Below are positions 27,301-35,554 of a stretch of 64,000 nucleotides of DNA, piece by piece. Where the stretch lies: NCBI GenBank assembly GCA_018650185.1, contig JABIGL010000042.1, positions 21,362 to 85,361 of the forward strand, read 5' to 3'. Each line of letters opens with the position of its first letter. Position 1 is the stretch's first letter. Under the pieces are notes generated by a model, which was not told the DNA's origin, ran no database searches, and saw only the letters and a program-made list of their open reading frames with translations. This stretch comes from Chloroflexota bacterium (GTDB taxonomy: Bacteria; Chloroflexota; Dehalococcoidia; Lucifugimonadales; Lucifugimonadaceae). Position numbers and translations under genes: made by a program.

Positions 27301-27567
27301 AAACAGGTCTTTGTAGGTGCGGCCCCAGGCATGGTGGACGCCCATCGGGTTATTGGCCGTGATCGGGCCATCAATGAACGAAAACCGCTTTTTGGCCTTC
27401 TCGTTTTTGGCGCGGTAGCGCGCATTCATGTCGTTCTCGTTCCACCACTGGAGCGTGTCGTTCTCCATGGCTACGAAGTCGACCCGCGAGTCGACAGGGG
27501 CGAAACGATCTTTTGAATCTGCGGCGCCTGAATCGTCTGATCCGGCTGGCCGGTCGGTCGTCGTCAT
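24358..27567 (-). CDS. ileS: Isoleucine--tRNA ligase
   Basis: The 1069-residue class Ia synthetase charges tRNA-Ile and edits valine. The HIGH motif is the variant GVHHAWGRTYKD (near residue 77), and the KMSKS loop is the variant AEMHKSRGNAI. WTTTPWTLAANVA belongs to the editing (CP1) domain, and the C-terminal part has cysteine-containing and anticodon-binding regions. I recall this variant signature from Chloroflexi-type IleRS. The ATG at 27567 is chosen because an AGGAG lies 12 bases upstream; longer frames run into the T-box terminator. Expression is under the T-box leader directly upstream. Confidence 0.95.
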   Translation of the reverse strand: MTTTDRPAGSDDSGAADSKDRFAPVDSRVDFVAMENDTLQWWNENDMNARYRAKNEKAKKRFSFIDGPITANNPMGVHHAWGRTYKDLFLRFRNMQGYRQRFQNGFDGQGLWVEVEVEKELGFRNKHDIEDFGIDKFVEECKARVDRFAGIISEQSKRLAMWMDWDDSYHTKSDENNYTIWHFLKTCHERGWIYEGRDTMPWCPRCGTGLSQHEIVTEGYQEITHNSVYLKFPLVDREGESLLVWTTTPWTLAANVAAAVHPENTYVKVRNNDEILYLGKELLKVLKGDHEVLEELPGSKLAGLKYRGPFDELPAQSEASQVHRVLEWDDVGEDEGTGIVHIAPGAGAEDFQLGNEHSLPIIAPLTEDGDYIEGFDWLSGRNVSEVNDDIFKNLEEKGVLYAVVPYLHRYPVCWRCNTELVFRLVDEWFIGMDDLREPMKDATKKMTWVPGFGQDRELDWLDNMHDWMISKKRYWGLALPIYKCESCGKVDVMGSETELKERAVEGWDQFEGHSPHRPWIDAVKIACTDCGEKVSRIPDVGNPWLDAGIVSFSTLKYRTDKDYWNDWYPADWISESFPGQFRNWFYSLIAMSAALENREPAKAVFSYALMRDETGAEMHKSRGNAIWFEEAADKMGVDTMRWLYTRQNPSSNLNFGYGPGDEVRRRFLIPFWNVYSFFVTYANLDDWDPATADDLNVSGERSELDRWLLSELNRLVGRVTEYLETWRPMEAMRTIEEFIDGLSNWYVRRSRRRFWRSESDADKQAAYATLYTALTTLSRLLAPVTPFLSEEMYRNLVARVDADAPDSVHLSDWPVVDESAIDDDLSDSVNLARRLASLGRSARASSRLKVRQPLAELLVDLRTDRERSFLPLIEDQLKEELNVKAVSDARGQGGLLSVSILPNLPALGPKYGRDLQKIRQAIEAADPAELAGTSERGEQITLGDFTLEPDEILIEQSGLEGFAVSVDAGYAAGVRTELTPELEAEGIVRELVHHVQNLRKSAGLEISDRIDLYVEAPDELVAPLRTHEAYVRDETLADSVNYGAAPSGAHAEATDVNGVSANLGVSKSG

Positions 27568-27604
27568 TTTTACTGTTGGCTCCTGATGGCCTACGAAAAT
27601 TCTG

Positions 27605-27885
27605 GACACAAAAAAACCCATCCCAATCGTAGGGACGGGCTCTGAGAACAGAGATACCGCGGTACCACCCTGCATTTCCCGTCTAAACGGGACGCTTTAC
27701 CGGTCTGATGTCCCAAGACTTTTGGGACCGAAAACCGTTGTCGCTTTAACGGCTGACACACCGTCCGGGTCTACTTGGCTAGCGCCGTTCGGCCGGAAGC
27801 TCTGGAGAGATGTTCGTTCCGGGTCCCTGCGCCCCCTCACACCGTACGGGGCTCGCTCAGCAGATCTGGACGGAACTACTCGACT
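27605..27885 (-). promoter_or_regulatory. T-box leader (tRNA-Ile sensing) upstream of ileS
   Basis: On the minus strand the T-box sequence AGGGTGGTACCGCGG lies at 27671-27657. Stem I landmarks GAGCGAGCC and GGTGTGAG resemble those of the trpS leader, and ATC (Ile) stands in the specifier position (27811-27809) after GAAC. The variable T-box base is T, pairing with an A discriminator base as in tRNA-Ile. A terminator stem and T-run follow. Confidence 0.92.
27608..27640 (-). terminator. Regulated intrinsic terminator of the ileS T-box
   Basis: On the minus strand CCCGTCCC pairs with GGGATGGG (one G-T pair) across an 8-base loop and is followed by seven Ts. It ends about 40 bases before the ileS ATG. 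Confidence 0.88.
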
Positions 27886-27915
27886 CCTTCTCAGCTTTTG
27901 ACCATACGAGATTAG

Positions 27916-27928
27916 TTATCCACAACGG
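27916..27928. promoter_or_regulatory. DnaA-box-like 13-mer upstream of the ileS leader
   Basis: TTATCCACAACGG is identical to the site at 14310-14322 upstream of cmk, and its first nine bases match the DnaA-box consensus. A single site does not make an origin. Confidence 0.35.
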
Positions 27929-28065
27929 CGCGCGTCAAGGTTTCTTCGTGTCTCACGATGCGATTGGGCAAGATACAGATCAATCCGCCACTCACATGTG
28001 CGGAGCGCGATACTGGCCGCTCTACCATCCTGCATCCCTCAATCAAGTCACTTATGGAGTTTTCC

Positions 28066-29121
28066 ATGGCCCTCAAGGTCGTTATCTCAGGCCGCTCAAT
28101 GGCACCGCTCAATCTGCTGCACGAAGCCGGTTTCGAAGTCGTGGAAGGCGACGCAACCACGACCGAAGAGCTGATCGATATCACGAAAGACGCAGATGGC
28201 GCGCTGATCGGCATCTGGCCGTTGCACGACCGCGAGGTGCTTGAGGCTTGCCCGAAGCTGAAGGTTGTTAGCCGGATGGGCGTCGGGGTGGATTCGATCG
28301 ATCTGGACGCCGCCACGGAGTTGGGCATCCTGGCCTGCAACACGCCGGGGGCGAACACCACCGAAGTGGCCGACCACGCTATGGCGATGTTGCTTGCGCA
28401 GACGCGGATCCTTGCAGAGACCGGTCAGTTCACGAAGGCCGGCGGCTGGAGTGATAACCCGGCGAAGATGAATGACTACCGCCGGAACGTGCGGCGTATC
28501 GCGGGCAACACGATGGGGATCATCGGGCTCGGCAATATCGGTCGGGCGTTTGCAACCCGGATCAAGGGCTTCGGGCCGGAGCAGATCATTGCGTACGACC
28601 CGTACGTGCCGCAGACGGTGGGTGATCTTTACGGCGTACGGATGGTGGACCTGGACACGCTTCTCACGCAGTCAGACTTCATCACGATCCACACGCCCGC
28701 CACGGACGAGACACACCACCTAATCAACGCAGATTCACTGGCGAAGATGAAGTCGACGGCCATCTTGATCAACTGCGCACGAGGCCCGATCGTCGATCCG
28801 GTAGCGCTTCACGCGGCTTTGCGTGACGGTGAGATCGAGTCCGCAGGTATCGACGTCACGGAGTTCGAGCCGGTGGATGCTGAGGACCCGCTCCTGGGGC
28901 TGGAAAACCTTCTCATCACGCCACATCTGGCTGGCTGGTCGCCGACTTTTATCGAGCAGTCAGGTCAGCGACAGGCGGAAAACGTGATCCGGGTGCTGAC
29001 GGGCGAGAAGCCGCACGGGCTAGCGAACCCCGAGGTGATCAAGACGATCGCCGTGATGCGAGCGACAGACCCGGGCCGCTGGGAAGGCGTGCCGGACTTC
29101 TCGACTGCGATCACGGTTTAG
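28066..29121 (+). CDS. D-isomer-specific 2-hydroxyacid dehydrogenase (phosphoglycerate dehydrogenase-like)
   Basis: The 351-residue NAD(P)-dependent oxidoreductase has the Rossmann motif GLGNIGRAFATRIKGFG (near residue 150), the catalytic Arg in NCARGPIVDP, a conserved Glu region (ESAGIDVTEFEP) and the catalytic His in TPHLAGWS. It lacks the ACT domain of classical SerA, so serine synthesis is possible but not proven; other 2-hydroxyacids are equally likely. The ATG at 28066 has GGAG six bases upstream; longer frames lack support. It is transcribed away from ileS. Confidence 0.9.
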   Translation: MALKVVISGRSMAPLNLLHEAGFEVVEGDATTTEELIDITKDADGALIGIWPLHDREVLEACPKLKVVSRMGVGVDSIDLDAATELGILACNTPGANTTEVADHAMAMLLAQTRILAETGQFTKAGGWSDNPAKMNDYRRNVRRIAGNTMGIIGLGNIGRAFATRIKGFGPEQIIAYDPYVPQTVGDLYGVRMVDLDTLLTQSDFITIHTPATDETHHLINADSLAKMKSTAILINCARGPIVDPVALHAALRDGEIESAGIDVTEFEPVDAEDPLLGLENLLITPHLAGWSPTFIEQSGQRQAENVIRVLTGEKPHGLANPEVIKTIAVMRATDPGRWEGVPDFSTAITV

Positions 29122-29142
29122 ACCTACATAGCTCGGTTTGAT

Positions 29143-29170
29143 CTCTAGCAATTGATAAATTGATCTAGAG
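29143..29170. repeat. AT-rich nested inverted repeat
   Basis: CTCTAG (29143-29148) and CTAGAG (29165-29170) flank an inner CAATT...AATTG arm. It lies between the dehydrogenase stop and the 306-residue membrane protein and could be an operator or a weak bidirectional hairpin. Confidence 0.4.
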
Positions 29171-29252
29171 TGAATTCGTTGCGGCCCCGGGTTGAGTGAT
29201 GATCGTGAGCCGTTGCTTCGAACAGCAGCGCCGCACTTGGAGGGGATGAAAT

Positions 29253-30173
29253 ATGGCTGACACTGACAGTGCCACCGATAATCAGGATGCTCCCTCTACC
29301 GTTCGTAACTCTGGCGAGCGGGTTAGCTTTACACCTCCTTGGCTCGCGCGTCTCGAGCAGATCCCTGGCTGGATGGTGTTACCACTCGCTGGAGTAGCTA
29401 TGGGATGGGGTCTTGCGGTTGGGTGGGAAATCTCAGGTAGCTCAACAAAAACTCTCGCCCTCGGAGTCGCTTCGGTAGTTGGCGTGGTCGATGCAATACT
29501 AGTCACGATCGCGTTGTCAATCGCTGAACGATACCAACGCGACAGCATGGACGTGGGGGCCAAAGCACACGAGTTTGCTGAGATGTATCAAAGATCCGTA
29601 TTGATGTATCCAGGGGCAGCCGAGGATCTCTATGGTCTAGATCATGAGGCCCTATACAAACTCACGAAGAAGGTCCGAAGTTCAACTGGTGCCAGATCGT
29701 TACCTAAATACGACGATTGGAGGGAAACCATCGATTCAGGCCACAATCACGCGATAACCGTTTTGAATGACATGGGACAGTCGGCATATTTTGCAGATCC
29801 CTCAACCCTTGCCCCTGCATCAGCCAACATTATCGTATTCGAACGCCAAGCTGCCCCAGCTATGAGATCCATAGGTCAATTACTTATCCAGGCTGATTGG
29901 ATGAGAGAGCGATGGCGTTCAGCAACACAAATTACGCATACGATCACGATACTCTCGGCAACTGCAGCAGCCGCTGTCGTAGTAGCTCTATTCAATTCTG
30001 TGTCAGGATCCTTAGCGTCTTCTGAGGCACGGGTGATTACCGTTGGACTTCTGACAGGTATGTCCGTTTGGGGTTTGGGTGAACTTCCCCGCATAGTGAG
30101 AACCCAATTCCACACCCTCGAAGATCATCTGGAGCGGGTCTGGTATTCCAACGAAGCGGGCACCAAGAAGTAG
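29253..30173 (+). CDS. Membrane protein of unknown function with atypical composition
   Basis: The 306-residue product has two hydrophobic segments near the N-terminus (about residues 38-60 and 65-92) and two near the C-terminus (about 233-255 and 260-278). They flank a soluble helical middle that probably faces the cytoplasm. GGAGGGG precedes the ATG at good distance. Codon use is visibly more A/T-rich than in neighbouring genes (many ATA, TTA, AGA and CAA codons), which may mean recent transfer. I recognise no family or catalytic motif. The gene is single, converging on the SRAP gene. Confidence 0.75.
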   Translation: MADTDSATDNQDAPSTVRNSGERVSFTPPWLARLEQIPGWMVLPLAGVAMGWGLAVGWEISGSSTKTLALGVASVVGVVDAILVTIALSIAERYQRDSMDVGAKAHEFAEMYQRSVLMYPGAAEDLYGLDHEALYKLTKKVRSSTGARSLPKYDDWRETIDSGHNHAITVLNDMGQSAYFADPSTLAPASANIIVFERQAAPAMRSIGQLLIQADWMRERWRSATQITHTITILSATAAAAVVVALFNSVSGSLASSEARVITVGLLTGMSVWGLGELPRIVRTQFHTLEDHLERVWYSNEAGTKK

Positions 30174-30180
30174 CTAGGCG

Positions 30181-30852
30181 CTATTCCACCCGTTCGATCA
30201 TCTCCGGGCTATCGACTCGAGAGGAGTTGACGGCTGTTGAGACGGAATACTTCTCCATTTCTTCCGCCGGGTAGGGCTGTAAGAGGGCAGATAGTCGTTC
30301 CGGGTCTTCTGTTGCCGGGTCCAGCCACAGCGCTTCCGCTTCAGCGTCCAGAATAACCGGCATACGGTCGTGGATCGGCTCCATCAGTGCGTTTGGGCCG
30401 GTCGTGATGATGGCGCAGGACCGGACTGTCTCCCCGGTTTCCCTGTTCTTCCACGTATCGAACAACCCAGCGAATCCCAGTAAGCCACCACCGTTCAGCC
30501 GGATTAGCTGTGGTTGGCGATCGCCCTTTGGCCCGGTCCACTCGTAGAAGCCACTCGCCGGGATGATGCAGCGGGTGCGTGCGAGCGGGCGCTTCCAGAG
30601 GCCTGATGACGCTACCTTGTCATCACGGGCGTTAAAGCTGCTTCGAATCTGGTTAGCCGACTTCGCCCAGGCCGGGATCAAACCCCATCGCATTTCCTCG
30701 GCGCGGCGGGTGCCGTCCTCGTTCGTAATCGTCCAGACCTGTTGAGTCGGGGCGATATTGAACCGGGGTACCGGCGGCGTCTCGCCGGTCACCTGCACCC
30801 GAAAACGCAACCCGAGATCGGTCACGTCGATTAGAAAAAATCTGCCGCACAT
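30181..30852 (-). CDS. SRAP (HMCES/YedK-like) DNA-protein crosslink protein
   Basis: The 223-residue protein belongs to the SOS response-associated peptidase family, which covalently captures abasic sites in single-stranded DNA through Cys2. MCGRF at the N-terminus supplies Cys2, FNIAPTQ is the DNA-binding motif, GFYEW carries the active-site Glu and EPIHDRMPVIL the active-site His. All key residues are present and the length is normal. It is transcribed divergently from the MBL-fold gene. Confidence 0.94.
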   Translation of the reverse strand: MCGRFFLIDVTDLGLRFRVQVTGETPPVPRFNIAPTQQVWTITNEDGTRRAEEMRWGLIPAWAKSANQIRSSFNARDDKVASSGLWKRPLARTRCIIPASGFYEWTGPKGDRQPQLIRLNGGGLLGFAGLFDTWKNRETGETVRSCAIITTGPNALMEPIHDRMPVILDAEAEALWLDPATEDPERLSALLQPYPAEEMEKYSVSTAVNSSRVDSPEMIERVE

Positions 30853-30957
30853 ACATCGATTTTACGCCCGGGCCCTCGCGGCGATGTGACATCAGCCCCG
30901 GGTTCGTATAATCCCAGTGTTTTTAATTGGCTAATTCGCGCCGGGAGGATCACGAAG

Positions 30958-31782
30958 TTGAAGGTCACGTTCTGCGGCACAGGAGCCGGCGGCAACTATG
31001 CTAACGATCGCGGCGGTTCCTCGGTGATGATCGACCAGGGTGGCGACGTGGTGCTTATCGACTGCGGTCCAGGTGCCGTGAGACGTGTCCAGCAAGCCGG
31101 TGTCCAGTTCGGTCAGATCAAAGCCATCCTCCTCACCCACCTCCACTACGATCACGCGGTCAGCCTGCCAGAGCTGTTTAATCGATTCGGCAGGATGGGG
31201 AGCGATCCACCCCGGATCCTGGGACCGAAGGGGATCGGTGACTATATCGAAGATTGCATGCGACTGATAACGGTTAGCACTAGCCGTGGACTCCCGGAGC
31301 ACCTGGCCGCTCTGTCCGGCGAGTCGGTCGATCTCGAACAGTCGTACGAAGTCGCGGGAATCGTCATGAAGGCTATGGAGGTTCCACATGATCCCGATAT
31401 TCAGTGCCTGTCCTGGCGGATAGAAGCCGGTGGTTCTTCCGTCGTTGTCTCGGGTGACCTGAAGACGAACGCCGACTTTATGGTGCCGTTCGCCGCGGAT
31501 GCGGACCTTTTGATTCACGAGGCTTATTCGGTGCAAGGGCTGGACGCGCTGGTCAAAGGCATGCCCACCGAGATCGCAAGAGAAGGCGCCAGGCGGAAAT
31601 TCGCGCCAACCCACTCAGAAGTGTCCGAGGTGGCAAAGGTCGCGCAGGCGGCGCGAGTGTCACGGCTCGCGTTGACGCACTTCGTGCCAGCCGAGGACGA
31701 AGAGGTGCTGGTAAATAGTGCGCAAGAGCTGTTCAGCGGCGACGTGTTTGCCGCCCTGGCAGGAGAGTCTGTAGAGATCTAA
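30958..31782 (+). CDS. MBL-fold metallo-hydrolase (RNase Z/arylsulfatase-like)
   Basis: The 274-residue protein has the metallo-beta-lactamase motif THLHYDHAVSLPEL (near residue 60), an N-terminal GTGAGG strand, VVSGDLKTNADF, LLIHEAY and a final THFVP histidine. The set matches RNase Z-like and arylsulfatase-like MBL hydrolases acting on esters or phosphodiesters. The TTG at 30958 is preferred because GGGAGG lies nine bases upstream; the longer frame back to 30886 has no support. The substrate is unknown, and a tRNA 3'-processing role is possible but not shown. Confidence 0.85.
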   Translation: MKVTFCGTGAGGNYANDRGGSSVMIDQGGDVVLIDCGPGAVRRVQQAGVQFGQIKAILLTHLHYDHAVSLPELFNRFGRMGSDPPRILGPKGIGDYIEDCMRLITVSTSRGLPEHLAALSGESVDLEQSYEVAGIVMKAMEVPHDPDIQCLSWRIEAGGSSVVVSGDLKTNADFMVPFAADADLLIHEAYSVQGLDALVKGMPTEIAREGARRKFAPTHSEVSEVAKVAQAARVSRLALTHFVPAEDEEVLVNSAQELFSGDVFAALAGESVEI

Positions 31783-31806
31783 CCCAATATGATCGCCCGG
31801 AAGGGC

Positions 31807-32223
31807 TTAGGGCAGGTTGATCGGCAGGTCCAGCTCTGCACCGATGCTGTTGATCCAGTCGACGACCTCGCGGTGGTAGGGGATTCCGTCCCGCTTCCAC
31901 TTCTCGGTCTCCTCGCCCTCCGTTAGCCCCGGGTAGAGCACGCGATCGTACCCCGGCGCTGGCGGCGTGTTGGCCAGGCCCTCCAGGAAGGCGTTCATGT
32001 CGTCTTTAAATTTGTCCGTGTCTGTGAACGCTTCGATCTTGTATGCACCCAAGAAGTGCCCGCCCTGCTTTGATATGAACCCCGCGCCCGCTCCGTTCAG
32101 CACGTTGCACAGGATTTCGACCACCACAGCGAAACCATATTCCTTGTGGGAGCCGTTCTCCCGGGTGCCTCCGAATGGAAGGTGAGGGGAGACGGAACTC
32201 AGTTCCGCTAAATTCTCACGCGG
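31807..32223 (-). pseudogene. Remnant of a malate/L-lactate dehydrogenase (Ldh2 family), C-terminal third only
   Basis: The frame that directly follows the purK stop codon, in the same phase, reads about 138 residues. They match the C-terminus of the Ldh2 (malate/L-sulfolactate dehydrogenase) family: PFGGTRENGSHKEYG, VVVEILCNVLNGAG, a GHFLGAYKI strand, LANTPPAPGYDRVLYPG, and HREVVDWINSIGAELDLP at the end. The N-terminal 220 or so residues, with most of the active site, are missing, and no start codon exists between the purK stop and the homology start. It is therefore probably a deletion remnant joined to the end of purK. Confidence 0.8.
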
Positions 32224-33378
32224 CTACCCCCGTCCGGCAGCCCGTTCACGAGCGTCTAGCGCACGCGCCAACGCCGTCTCGACATCAGGTGCCGTCACGT
32301 TAATATGCGCCATCTTCCGACCGATTCGCGCTTCGGCTTTGCCGTACAGGTGGAGTACCGCACCACGCACGCCCAGCGCTGCGTCCCAATCGGGTGTCCC
32401 ACCCGCGTCGGCCCACACATCGCCCAACAGGTTCACCATCACCACCGGGCTCAGGAGTTCCGTAGAGCCCAGCGGGAGACCGCAGATGGCACGCACCAGT
32501 TGTTCAAACTGTGATGTCGCACAACCATCCTGGGTGTAATGACCGGAATTGTGCGGCCTCGGTGCGATCTCGTTCACCAGCAGCTCGCCGTCCGTCGTAA
32601 CAAACATCTCGACCGCAACCAGCCCCACCACGTCTAATGCGTCGGCAATCCCCGATGCCAGCTTTGTTGCGGCCTCTCGGACCTCGTCGGAAATACGGGC
32701 CGGGACGATGCTCACATCCAGAATCCCGTCCACATGCTGGTTCTCGGAAGGTGGGAAGCACACAACATCGCCATCCGGCCCGCGCGCGGCGATAACCGAA
32801 ATCTCCATATCGAAAGGAACGAACGACTCGAGAATCAGCGCCACGCTCTGCTGTCTAAGTCGCGAGTGCGCTTCACGCATGTCCACGGCAGAACGCAGCA
32901 CGATCTGTCCCTTTCCGTCGTAGCCGGACGTGGCCGTTTTCAGAACGGCGGGAGTCCCGATCTGCTCCACCGCTTTGACCATATCCGCCATCGTGTCGAC
33001 CGCGGCGTATTCGGCAACAGGGAAGCCGTTCTCGGCAAGTGCGCCTTTTTCTATGAGTCGATGCTGAGCCACCCGAAGCACATGACTTCCGGGCCGGACG
33101 AACCCGGACGCCTCGGAAGTGGCGACGGCGTCGGCATCGACGTTCTCAAACTCGTACGTAACGACATCGCACCGCTCAACAAGCTGCTGAACCGCGCTCG
33201 CATCGGTGTACGGGGCGACGATGCGATCATCTGCGACCTGACCCGTGGGTGATTCCGGATCGGGGTCCAGCACCATTACCCGGTAGCCCATGCGGCGAGC
33301 GTCCAGTGTGAACATCCGCCCAAGCTGGCCGCCGCCGACTACGCCAAGGGTCCCTCCCGGCAGGACTGGGCCGGTCAC
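32224..33378 (-). CDS. purK: N5-carboxyaminoimidazole ribonucleotide synthase
   Basis: The 384-residue ATP-grasp ligase carboxylates AIR in purine synthesis. It starts with [20 protein letters not shown]. The ATP-grasp core contains [14 protein letters not shown] and [26 protein letters not shown], where the Glu and Asn are metal ligands. Its start overlaps the purE stop by four bases, so the two steps are co-translated. Its C-terminus ends shortly before the Ldh2 remnant, which lies in the same frame behind the purK stop. Confidence 0.95.
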   Translation of the reverse strand: MTGPVLPGGTLGVVGGGQLGRMFTLDARRMGYRVMVLDPDPESPTGQVADDRIVAPYTDASAVQQLVERCDVVTYEFENVDADAVATSEASGFVRPGSHVLRVAQHRLIEKGALAENGFPVAEYAAVDTMADMVKAVEQIGTPAVLKTATSGYDGKGQIVLRSAVDMREAHSRLRQQSVALILESFVPFDMEISVIAARGPDGDVVCFPPSENQHVDGILDVSIVPARISDEVREAATKLASGIADALDVVGLVAVEMFVTTDGELLVNEIAPRPHNSGHYTQDGCATSQFEQLVRAICGLPLGSTELLSPVVMVNLLGDVWADAGGTPDWDAALGVRGAVLHLYGKAEARIGRKMAHINVTAPDVETALARALDARERAAGRG

Positions 33379-33872
33379 TTCTGCTCCAACTCAGTCGCCT
33401 GGGCCACGACATCGCTCGCCGTTTTTGCCCGATGGGTCTCCAGGCGTGCGCGGAGATCCGGTCGACTTATCGCCAGAATCTGGGCGGCCAACAGTCCGGC
33501 ATTGGTCGCTCCGGCCGAACCGATGGCCACCGTAGCTACGGGAACGCCACGGGGCATCTGGACGATGCTGAGCAGCGAGTCCATCCCCTTTAGTGCCCGG
33601 CTTTCAACTGGCACGCCGATTACTGGCACCAGGGTTTTTGCCGCCACCATGCCCGGCAGATGCGCTGCGCCACCGGCACCGGCGATGATCACCTCGATGC
33701 CACGCCCGGCCGCGTCCTCGGCGAATTTGAACATTCGGTCAGGCGTTCGGTGGGCGGACACAATCGAGACCTCATGCGGAATTTCGAATTGATCAAGCAC
33801 GTCCGCAGCGTTCTGCATCGTCTCAAGGTCTGACGTACTGCCCATGATCACGGCCACAACTGGATCGGCCAT
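33375..33872 (-). CDS. purE: N5-carboxyaminoimidazole ribonucleotide mutase
   Basis: The roughly 165-residue enzyme moves the carboxylate of N5-CAIR to give CAIR. Typical class I PurE motifs are [11 protein letters not shown] near residue 10, SAHRTPDRM near residue 42 and [15 protein letters not shown] near residue 65. The ATG at 33872 has GGGGGA seven bases upstream. It pairs with purK downstream; other pur genes are not nearby. Confidence 0.95.
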   Translation of the reverse strand: MADPVVAVIMGSTSDLETMQNAADVLDQFEIPHEVSIVSAHRTPDRMFKFAEDAAGRGIEVIIAGAGGAAHLPGMVAAKTLVPVIGVPVESRALKGMDSLLSIVQMPRGVPVATVAIGSAGATNAGLLAAQILAISRPDLRARLETHRAKTASDVVAQATELEQK

Positions 33873-33951
33873 CACTTAGTCCCCCGTTGATCATCCGGGT
33901 GGTTAATTGCGAATAGGTCGACTCAAATGTTCGCAGCGCCCGCCGCCGCTG

Positions 33952-34812
33952 TCACGCGCCAGATTTGGACGCACGTATCGTGAACATGAGCGGCAGGGGA
34001 AGCACGTCCGGGGGAAGCCGCCACAAACCGTCTTCGCCTTGCACCATGCCCTGTCGAGCTTTGTACGTGACGAAAGGGTATTCATTGAACTGCTCAATCG
34101 TAAGTCCAGCATCTAACAGTGACTGCACTATCTCCGACATCGGATGGAACCACTCGAAAGTCGTCTCCTCGCTGGTGAAGGACGCCTCTGCGTAATCGCT
34201 GTCGTCGCCCTCGGGGTCAAACCGCAGGGGCGCTCCATTGCCAAAATACGGGTACTGCGGATATGCGGCGCTGTTTTCTGTGATTGGTCTCGACTGTTGG
34301 AGCGTGTCCATCACGGGATGGAACTCGGCAATGTAGAAAACGCCACCCGGCTTTAGCGCACGTGCTACGACCTCTCCCCACGCTGCGAGATCACCTATCC
34401 AGCACAACGCACCGATGGAGGTGAATACACGATCGAACAGGCCATCGAACCGGTCGCCCATTTCGAGGACGTTTGCCTGTACGAATGTAGAAGGGATGCT
34501 CAATTCCGCAGACAAATCTTGGCCCCGTTCAACCGAAGCTCCGGAAATATCCACCCCGGTCGTCACCGCCCCAAGACGTGCCCAGTTAAGCGTGTCCAGT
34601 CCAAAGTGACACTGCAGGTGAAGCATCGAAAGCCCCGTGACGTCACCGACCTCTTCGACAATGAAGTCATGCAGGACGTTTTCGCCAGTCCTGAACTTAT
34701 CGAGCTGGTAGTAGTCGGAAGCGGCGTGGACCGGCGTCACCTCGTCCCAGAACGCCTCGTTATGGGCGTACGGGTCACCTGCGTCGTTGTTAGAGGGGCG
34801 TACCGGGGCCAT
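33952..34812 (-). CDS. Class I SAM-dependent methyltransferase
   Basis: The 286-residue protein has the SAM-binding motif in LHLQCHFGLDTLNWARLGA (near residue 62), an acidic end of strand two (GVDISGASVERG) and a later ALKPGGVFYIAEFHP post-II motif, as in the Methyltransf_11/UbiE-like group. No target-specific domain is visible. It lies four bases after a small barrel protein gene on the same strand, so the two are probably co-expressed. Substrate unknown. Confidence 0.88.
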   Translation of the reverse strand: MAPVRPSNNDAGDPYAHNEAFWDEVTPVHAASDYYQLDKFRTGENVLHDFIVEEVGDVTGLSMLHLQCHFGLDTLNWARLGAVTTGVDISGASVERGQDLSAELSIPSTFVQANVLEMGDRFDGLFDRVFTSIGALCWIGDLAAWGEVVARALKPGGVFYIAEFHPVMDTLQQSRPITENSAAYPQYPYFGNGAPLRFDPEGDDSDYAEASFTSEETTFEWFHPMSEIVQSLLDAGLTIEQFNEYPFVTYKARQGMVQGEDGLWRLPPDVLPLPLMFTIRASKSGA

Positions 34813-34816
34813 CTGG

Positions 34817-35116
34817 CTACTCGACCTCGATCAAGACCTCGGTGTTGTGTGTCGCCGCTAACAACGGGTAGATCTGATCGAATACCTGTGTGATCCCCGG
34901 AGTGGCGCGAACTCGGTCACGGGAGTCGTCGTAATCAGCCAGTGAATCCCACGGCTGCTCAGTTATCAGAGTCCCGTGGTCGCCAAATGCGGTACGCAAG
35001 ATGCGCGGACGTGCGAATCCGGCGTTCTCCATCTCCGCTGAGGCTTGTTTAACCAGCCGGAGCAGGGTGCCGCCAGTACCGGGATTTGGGACGTAGGTGC
35101 GTCGTACGACGATCAA
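34817..35116 (-). CDS. Small dimeric alpha-beta-barrel-like protein
   Basis: The 99-residue protein has alternating strands and helices like NIPSNAP/ABM-type ferredoxin-like dimers (VVRRTYVPNPG, GTLLRLVKQASAEM, TLITEQPWDSLADYDDSRDRV). No catalytic residues stand out. It precedes the methyltransferase gene with a 4-bp gap, which hints at a shared pathway. The family is assigned by pattern only. Confidence 0.65.
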   Translation of the reverse strand: MIVVRRTYVPNPGTGGTLLRLVKQASAEMENAGFARPRILRTAFGDHGTLITEQPWDSLADYDDSRDRVRATPGITQVFDQIYPLLAATHNTEVLIEVE

Positions 35117-35203
35117 GATGCAGCTCTTTTCGTTGATGCAGTCAGAATTGCCACGTGGCCCGGAGATTGTCGCGCCGTATTACCCGTGAGTCCTCGTCCA
35201 TCA

Positions 35204-35527
35204 TCACGTGGCGACTGGAGTAGCTTTAAATTCCACGCACCAGACGACCTCATCCGGTGGTACATCACCGTTGATACGGGTGAACGCTGCAAGGAAATCA
35301 TCTCGACTTGAGTAACCTTCTGCGTTGGCGTTTTCGTCAGACACCTCGCCGATTGCTTCCTGCCACACGCGCTGTACGGATAGCAGGGCGAACGGTTCCC
35401 CGAACAGCCGTGTGCGTGCCTGGTGCGTCGATCCGGGCAACATGCGCCGTCGTTTCCAGAGACGACGTGTCTGGGTTTTGCGACCGACCAACACCATCTC
35501 TACGTGCTCAGGTTTGAAGAGAATCAT
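35204..35527 (-). CDS. ASCH-domain protein
   Basis: The 107-residue protein begins MILFKPEHVEMVLVGRKTQTRRLWK, the signature of the ASCH (ASC-1 homology) fold, a PUA-like RNA-binding or amidohydrolase domain. It ends with the VVWCVEFKA strand. Stand-alone ASCH proteins may bind RNA or deaminate N4-acetylcytidine; no further evidence is available here. It lies downstream of the coiled-coil genes on the same strand with a 27-bp gap. Confidence 0.8.
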   Translation of the reverse strand: MILFKPEHVEMVLVGRKTQTRRLWKRRRMLPGSTHQARTRLFGEPFALLSVQRVWQEAIGEVSDENANAEGYSSRDDFLAAFTRINGDVPPDEVVWCVEFKATPVAT

Positions 35528-35554
35528 CCCGAAAGGGTAGCTAATCCGGGCGAA

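Noticed and set aside
27568..27675. 36-residue N-terminal extension of IleRS
   Set aside because: It would be encoded by the T-box antiterminator and terminator; the ATG at 27567 follows a ribosome site.
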